Shown here: piece by piece, positions 16,910 through 20,535 of the stretch
Numbering within the stretch: position 1 is the first letter of the stretch
How the letters are laid out: every line of letters starts with the position of its first letter
NCBI GenBank assembly: GCA_038319115.1
Contig: JBBQCV010000049.1
Span: 1 to 20,535 of the forward strand
Reading direction: 5' to 3'
Origin: SZAS-79 sp038319115
GTDB taxonomy: Bacteria; Pseudomonadota; Gammaproteobacteria; Burkholderiales; SG8-39
DNA length: 20,535 nucleotides
Translations under genes and position numbers: made by a program
Notes under the pieces: model-generated
Seen by the model: only the letters and a program-made list of their open reading frames with translations
The model's database searches: none
Told to the model about the DNA's origin: nothing

Positions 16910-19750
16910 ATGAACCGCACCGAACGCAGCAAGCTTTCCGCGCGCCCGCATTTGCGCGCACGTATACGCGCAAGTTTCACCCTCGGAGTGATCGCAGGCT
17001 CCGTCATGCTTGCGTTCGGAACCAGCGTACATGCCCTGCCCACAGGCGGCGCGGTGTCGGCGGGCAGCGCGACGATTGCGGCCACCCCGGGCAAGACGAC
17101 CATCAACCAGGCGAGCCAGAACACGGCGATCAACTGGCAGGCGTTCAGCATCGGCAAAACCGAGGCAGTGCAGTTCGTGCAGCCGAACGCGAGCGCTGTG
17201 GCGCTCAACCGCGTGCTGGGCCCGGATCCCTCGAGCATCCTCGGCAGCCTGTCGGCGAACGGCAAGGTGTTCCTGGTCAACCCGAACGGCATCCTCTTCG
17301 GCCAGGGCGCGCAGGTGAACGTGGGCGGATTGGTCGCGTCGACGCGCGGCATTACCGACGCCGATTTCATGGCCGGGCAGTACAAGTTTTCGGGGACCGG
17401 CGGCGGCACCGTCGTCAACCAGGGGACGATCATTGCCGATGGCGGCTATGTCGCCCTGCTCGGCGCGAGCGTCAGCAACCAGGGCGTGATTTCGGCCCGC
17501 CTTGGCACAGTGGTGCTGGCTGCCGGCAATGCGATGACGCTGGACGTCGCGGGCGACGGACTGCTCAGCCTCGCGGTGAACGAAGGCGCGGTGAACGCGC
17601 TGGTCGACAACGGCGGCCTGATCCGCGCCGATGGCGGGCAGGTGATGCTCACCGCGCAGGCCGCGGGCTCCCTTATGAGCGTGGTGAACAACACCGGCGT
17701 GATCCAGGCGAAGTCGATCGACACGCGTAACGGCACGATCAGGCTGCTGGGCGACATGCAGTCGGGCACCATCAACGTGGGCGGTACGCTGGATGTCTCC
17801 GGCAGCGGCGCGGGCCAGACCGGCGGGAGCGTTACGGCGACTGCGTACCACGTCGGCCTTTTTGGCGCGCAGATCAATGCTTCGGGCGACGCTGGCGGCG
17901 GCACGGTCCTGCTCGGTGGCGGCTTCCAGGGGAACAACCCGGGGGTGCAGAACGCCTCGGCCACTTACATGAGCGCCGATTCCACCATTCGCGCCGACGC
18001 CGTGACCAACGGCAACGGCGGCACAGTCGTGCTGTGGTCGAACGACTCGACACGCGCGTACGGCACCATTAGCGCGCGCGGCGGCGCGCAGAGCGGCGAC
18101 GGCGGCATGATCGAGACCTCCGGCCATTTCCTCGACGTGGGGGGCATCAGGATCGACGCCAGTGCGCAGATCGGCAATGCAGGCACGTGGCTGCTCGACC
18201 CGTCCGACGTAACGATTTCCGCAGCGGCGACGTCAAACGGCTCGGAGGCCGGCGGAGTATTCACACCTAGCTCCGGCGCAAACGCTTCCAACATCAATGC
18301 CGGTGAACTCCTGGTCCTCCTGAACGGCGGCACCAACGTGACTGTCACCACCACAAACACGGGCGCCGCTGGCACTGGGACTGGCCTGATCAACGTCAAC
18401 GCGCCGCTCACCTGGACGCGGACGGCAGCCCAGAGCAAGACGACGCTGACTTTGAACGCCGCCGGGGATGTCAACCTCAACGAGGTAATCACCGCCACCG
18501 GCGGAAACCTGGTGGTGTGTTGTGGACGCGATATCACTGTGGCAGCGGGTGCGGGTTCGCGCATCACGACGACCAATGGCAGCGTCCTGTTGAGCGCCGG
18601 GCGCGACGTCAACATCAACGGGGCGACGACGACGACCGACGGAAACTTCGCCATGTGCGCCGGACGCGACATTCACGTGAATGCCGCCATGACCATGACC
18701 CGGGGCACCACGGTCGCCGCCGAGTCGCTCGCAAGCCTCGGTGTGAGGCAGGGCCTGACGTTCAGCGCAGGCACGGCCGCGACCGGACCGGGCGTTGCCG
18801 GCGGCGGCGGCGCGGTGGATCTACAGCCCCCCGGTGGCACCATTACCGTGACTCAAGGGGGCGCGCCTGGAACGGCCGCGCCGGTGTTCATCATCTACAA
18901 CCCTCTCAACTACACGTCGCCGACAACAAATTTTGCCGGCAGCTTCACCGCGGGCACGCCGATCACCGTGCAAAGGCTGGTGTTTCCGGACGGGGCCAGC
19001 AAGGTGTTCGACGGCACGACCAGCGCGACCTTCAGCTCGCTGAAGGCTGACTCGGCCGGCATTCTTCCCGTCGGCGTGACGCTGGCGGGCACGGGCACGT
19101 TCGACACTTCCGCCGTAGGGGTAGGAAAGATCATTACGTTCACAGGGCTCACTCTCGGCGGGCCTAGCAGTGCCAGCTTTGCACTGCCCGTAGCCTGCTG
19201 CGCACCAGCCATCGGGAGGACCACCGGCAATATCACCGCGGTGGCCGTGGTGCCGGTCGTGGTGCCGGTCGTGGCGCCGGTCGTGGCGCCGGTCGTGGTG
19301 CCGGTCGTGGTGCCGGTCGTGGCGCCGGTCGTGGTGTCGCCGATCGTGGTCGCGCCGGGTGGCGTGGCGCCCGTTGTCGTGGCGCCAGGAGTGGTCGCTC
19401 CGGTGGTGGCCGCTCCGGTGGTGGTCGCTCCGGGGGTCGTTGCGCCCGGGGTGGACACCCCGGAAATCGGCCCCCTCGCGGTCGTGGCGCCAGGGGTCGC
19501 CCCGAGTGAGTTCGGCCCGGAGATTCTATTCGTCCCCGGACTCGCAATGGCCGCGCTGCCCGCAGTCGGCCTGCCTGGCCTCAATCTCCTGGTGGTGGGC
19601 GAAGGCGTGGCCATGCCGCCGATTGTGGTGGCCACGGTGGTCCCGCCCCCGCCGATTCTTGCGCCGGTCTTTGTCGCCCCGCCGCCAGTCGTCGTCCCAC
19701 CTCCACCCGTCTTCGTGCCGCCGTTCGTGCCGCGTCGCGACCGCAATTAG
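16910..19750 (+). CDS. TpsA-type exoprotein: FHA N-terminal secretion domain, beta-helix, YDG-like domain and Val/Pro/Ala tail
   Basis: The product has 946 residues. A long signal peptide (extended basic n-region; cleavage near VHA-LPTGG, residue 42) precedes the TPS secretion domain (about 43-290), with NPNGILFG at 124-131. Beta-helix-like repeats follow, with GTWLLDPSDVTI, common in FHA-type proteins, and three GRD-containing rungs (CCGRDITV, SAGRDVNI, CAGRDIHV; about 537-592). KVFDGTTSATF from residue 698 starts one YDG-like domain ending near 775. The tail (about 777-946) is Val/Pro/Ala-rich and low in complexity, ending PFVPRRDRN. It carries five cysteines, unusual for such exoproteins. 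AGGGAG six bases before ATG 16910 and the signal peptide fix the start, although the frame is open from 16874. It is secreted by the adjacent TpsB; an adhesin or matrix role is likely but not shown. It is short for the FHA family. Confidence 0.92.
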   Translation: MNRTERSKLSARPHLRARIRASFTLGVIAGSVMLAFGTSVHALPTGGAVSAGSATIAATPGKTTINQASQNTAINWQAFSIGKTEAVQFVQPNASAVALNRVLGPDPSSILGSLSANGKVFLVNPNGILFGQGAQVNVGGLVASTRGITDADFMAGQYKFSGTGGGTVVNQGTIIADGGYVALLGASVSNQGVISARLGTVVLAAGNAMTLDVAGDGLLSLAVNEGAVNALVDNGGLIRADGGQVMLTAQAAGSLMSVVNNTGVIQAKSIDTRNGTIRLLGDMQSGTINVGGTLDVSGSGAGQTGGSVTATAYHVGLFGAQINASGDAGGGTVLLGGGFQGNNPGVQNASATYMSADSTIRADAVTNGNGGTVVLWSNDSTRAYGTISARGGAQSGDGGMIETSGHFLDVGGIRIDASAQIGNAGTWLLDPSDVTISAAATSNGSEAGGVFTPSSGANASNINAGELLVLLNGGTNVTVTTTNTGAAGTGTGLINVNAPLTWTRTAAQSKTTLTLNAAGDVNLNEVITATGGNLVVCCGRDITVAAGAGSRITTTNGSVLLSAGRDVNINGATTTTDGNFAMCAGRDIHVNAAMTMTRGTTVAAESLASLGVRQGLTFSAGTAATGPGVAGGGGAVDLQPPGGTITVTQGGAPGTAAPVFIIYNPLNYTSPTTNFAGSFTAGTPITVQRLVFPDGASKVFDGTTSATFSSLKADSAGILPVGVTLAGTGTFDTSAVGVGKIITFTGLTLGGPSSASFALPVACCAPAIGRTTGNITAVAVVPVVVPVVAPVVAPVVVPVVVPVVAPVVVSPIVVAPGGVAPVVVAPGVVAPVVAAPVVVAPGVVAPGVDTPEIGPLAVVAPGVAPSEFGPEILFVPGLAMAALPAVGLPGLNLLVVGEGVAMPPIVVATVVPPPPILAPVFVAPPPVVVPPPPVFVPPFVPRRDRN
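19247..19330 (+). repeat. Seven 12-base tandem repeats GTGGYGCCGGTC within tpsA
   Basis: Seven exact-length units differ only at base five (T,T,C,C,T,T,C), encoding VVPV or VAPV (residues 780-807). Degenerate related units continue to about 19452. The 12-base length keeps the frame, so gain or loss of units would change the tail length without inactivating the gene. Confidence 0.9.
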
Positions 19751-19811
19751 GCGCGCGTTTCGGCGCGGCGTTGCAGAGTAGGCTGCCCGCAGCCTGCCTG
19801 GGGAGAAGACG

Positions 19812-20285
19812 ATGCCTGCATTGTCGAGACTGAATGTCCCCGCATGGGCCGCTGGCGCCTGCCTTGCGCTCGCGGGCTGCGCCGGGACCGGCCTCAGCGT
19901 GCCGGAGCTGAACGTGGTCTTGAGCGGGGTGAACGAAGTTCCGCCCAACCGTTCCGCGGCCGCAGGCAAGGGGACGTTCTGGGTCCACTCGGACCGCACC
20001 CTCAACGGGCTGCTCGAAACCAGCGGTATGCAGAGCACCGCGGCCAACCTCTACCTCGGCGGGCCCGGCGTGACGGGGCCGGTGGTGCTGCAAATGATCC
20101 GTAACAGCAGCGTGGGACCGGTAGCGATGGAGCACGCGCCGGTCAGCGGGGCGAGTTGGTCGGTCCCGCGCAGTGCGCGCCTCGATGAGGAGCAATACCG
20201 GGCCCTGCTTGCCGGCGAGATGTATGTCAACGTGCACAGCGCCCGCTACCCGGAGGGCGAGGTGCGCGGGCAGATCAAGCCATGA
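19812..20285 (+). CDS. CHRD domain-containing lipoprotein
   Basis: The product has 157 residues. The N-terminus MPALSRLNVPAWAAGACLAL ends in lipobox LAGC with Cys23. The rest is a single CHRD domain: LNVVLSGVNEVPPNRSAAAG at the start (the 'L.G..EVPP..S.A.G' hallmark), AANLYLGGPGVTGPVVLQM in the middle and GEMYVNVHSARYPEGEVRGQI at the end. CHRD domains occur in chordin and in many bacterial secreted proteins; their bacterial role is poorly known. GGGAG at 19801-19805, six bases before the ATG, supports the start. It begins 61 bases after tpsA on the same strand, with no terminator seen between, so it may be a third gene of the TPS operon. It would be a small envelope lipoprotein. Confidence 0.9.
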   Translation: MPALSRLNVPAWAAGACLALAGCAGTGLSVPELNVVLSGVNEVPPNRSAAAGKGTFWVHSDRTLNGLLETSGMQSTAANLYLGGPGVTGPVVLQMIRNSSVGPVAMEHAPVSGASWSVPRSARLDEEQYRALLAGEMYVNVHSARYPEGEVRGQIKP

Positions 20286-20303
20286 TTTTCCGGTATTGGA
20301 AAA
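20286..20303. other. Hairpin after the CHRD gene (TTTTCC-GGTATT-GGAAAA)
   Basis: Perfect 6-base arms with a 6-base loop begin at the base after the TGA. The stem is AT-rich and lacks a T-run, so it is only a weak terminator candidate. The gap to the convergent gene end at 20398 also contains TGGCGC/GCGCCGCCA imperfect arms near 20310-20333. Confidence 0.3.
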
Positions 20304-20397
20304 CGCACTGGCGCCATTGCCGCGCCGCCATTAGGTCTTGAAATTTGAATGTTTGTCTTTCTTGGCGCTTCTCTGGAGTGTGCTTGCAACTGCAGGC

Positions 20398-20535
20398 CTA
20401 GCGCCCCGCTTGCCGCCGCGTCTGGTGCCGCGTCGGGTAGAGGTCGGTGGTCACCGTTTCCATCGCCGCGCTGACGTCGGCAAACGGGTTGTTTTTGCAG
20501 TAGCGCTCGACTGCGCGCAGGACCTGCTCGAAGTC
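20398..20535 (-). CDS. C-terminal 45 residues of an unrecognised protein (cut by window edge)
   Basis: On the minus strand an open frame enters from the window edge and stops at TAG (20400-20398). It reads DFEQVLRAVERYCKNNPFAD, then VSAAMETVTTDLYPTRHQ and a basic end TRRQAGR. The helical first half with YCKNNP and an acidic/hydrophobic pattern looks like a real protein end, possibly of a small periplasmic protein with helices and cysteines, but I do not recognise the family. Convergent with the CHRD gene. The start and any signal peptide lie outside the window, so the assignment is tentative. Confidence 0.55.
   Translation of the reverse strand, partial: DFEQVLRAVERYCKNNPFADVSAAMETVTTDLYPTRHQTRRQAGR

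Noticed and set aside
15368..18127. 919-codon minus-strand frame opposite tpsB and tpsA
   Set aside because: Both genes on the plus strand have clear domains, signal peptides and ribosome-binding sites; the antisense frame has none.
19247..19452. Tandem repeats considered as CRISPR or satellite DNA
   Set aside because: Units are 12 bases without spacers, in frame and encode regular VVPV/VAPV protein repeats.
18910..19746. Minus-strand Thr/Gly-rich frame opposite the TpsA tail
   Set aside because: Its low-complexity repeats are simply the complement of the 12-base repeats coding VVPV/VAPV.
4079..20300. Near-identical 15-base strings (TTTTNCGGTATTGGA) at 4079-4093 and 20286-20300
   Set aside because: A rough count suggests several 14-of-15 matches are expected by chance in a window of this size; no other shared context.

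Overview
The window is GC-rich, densely packed bacterial DNA, most likely from a betaproteobacterium (Burkholderiales or a relative). I infer this from the dnaE type, a DUF4124 envelope protein, a two-partner secretion (TPS) pair with an FHA-type exoprotein, and short -10 elements (TAAAAT/TAAAGT) placed almost on start codons. No species call is possible from sequence alone. I see no tRNA, rRNA, CRISPR array, insertion sequence or phage gene.

Layout. 1-389 (-): start of an EamA/DMT membrane transporter cut by the window edge. 527-4000 (+): dnaE, the replicative polymerase III alpha subunit, intact. 4001-4099: a short AT-rich regulatory stretch with two dyads. 4100-6611 (+): a two-gene catabolic operon, a fumarylacetoacetate-hydrolase-family protein and an FAD aromatic hydroxylase. 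6762-7487 (+): a secreted, membrane-anchored DUF4124 protein. 7596-8948 (+): a lipoprotein of the PQQ-dependent sugar (sorbosone-type) dehydrogenase family, interrupted by an in-frame TAG at codon 121. 8953-10233 (-): a membrane-anchored phospholipase D/cardiolipin-synthase-like protein, convergent with the former. 10416-10925 (+): a glycine-zipper protein. 10980-11669 (-): a lytic transglycosylase. 11739-13637 (-): an FtsH-type membrane AAA protease, probably a paralogue, with an unusual Walker A. 14135-14299 (-): a 54-residue small protein with its own intrinsic terminator. 14492-14881 (+): a small lipoprotein. 15110-16771 (+) and 16910-19750 (+): TpsB outer-membrane transporter and its TpsA exoprotein, which ends in a Val/Pro/Ala-rich tail carried partly by 12-bp tandem repeats. 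19812-20285 (+): a CHRD-domain lipoprotein. 20398-20535 (-): the C-terminal end of an unrecognised protein cut by the window edge.

How the genes relate. Much of the window after 6.7 kb concerns the cell envelope: membrane proteolysis, murein cleavage, phospholipid chemistry, several lipoproteins and a TPS secretion system. The clearest functional unit is tpsB-tpsA, possibly extended by the CHRD lipoprotein 61 bases downstream. The hydrolase-hydroxylase pair looks like part of an aromatic degradation route whose ring-cleavage enzyme is not in the window. The most checkable oddities are the TAG in the dehydrogenase, two nearly identical promoter/start modules that predict leaderless mRNAs, the FtsH paralogue's P-loop, the repeat tail and cysteine pattern of TpsA, and the unlisted 54-residue gene. 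I found no clearly novel multi-gene defence or mobile system.
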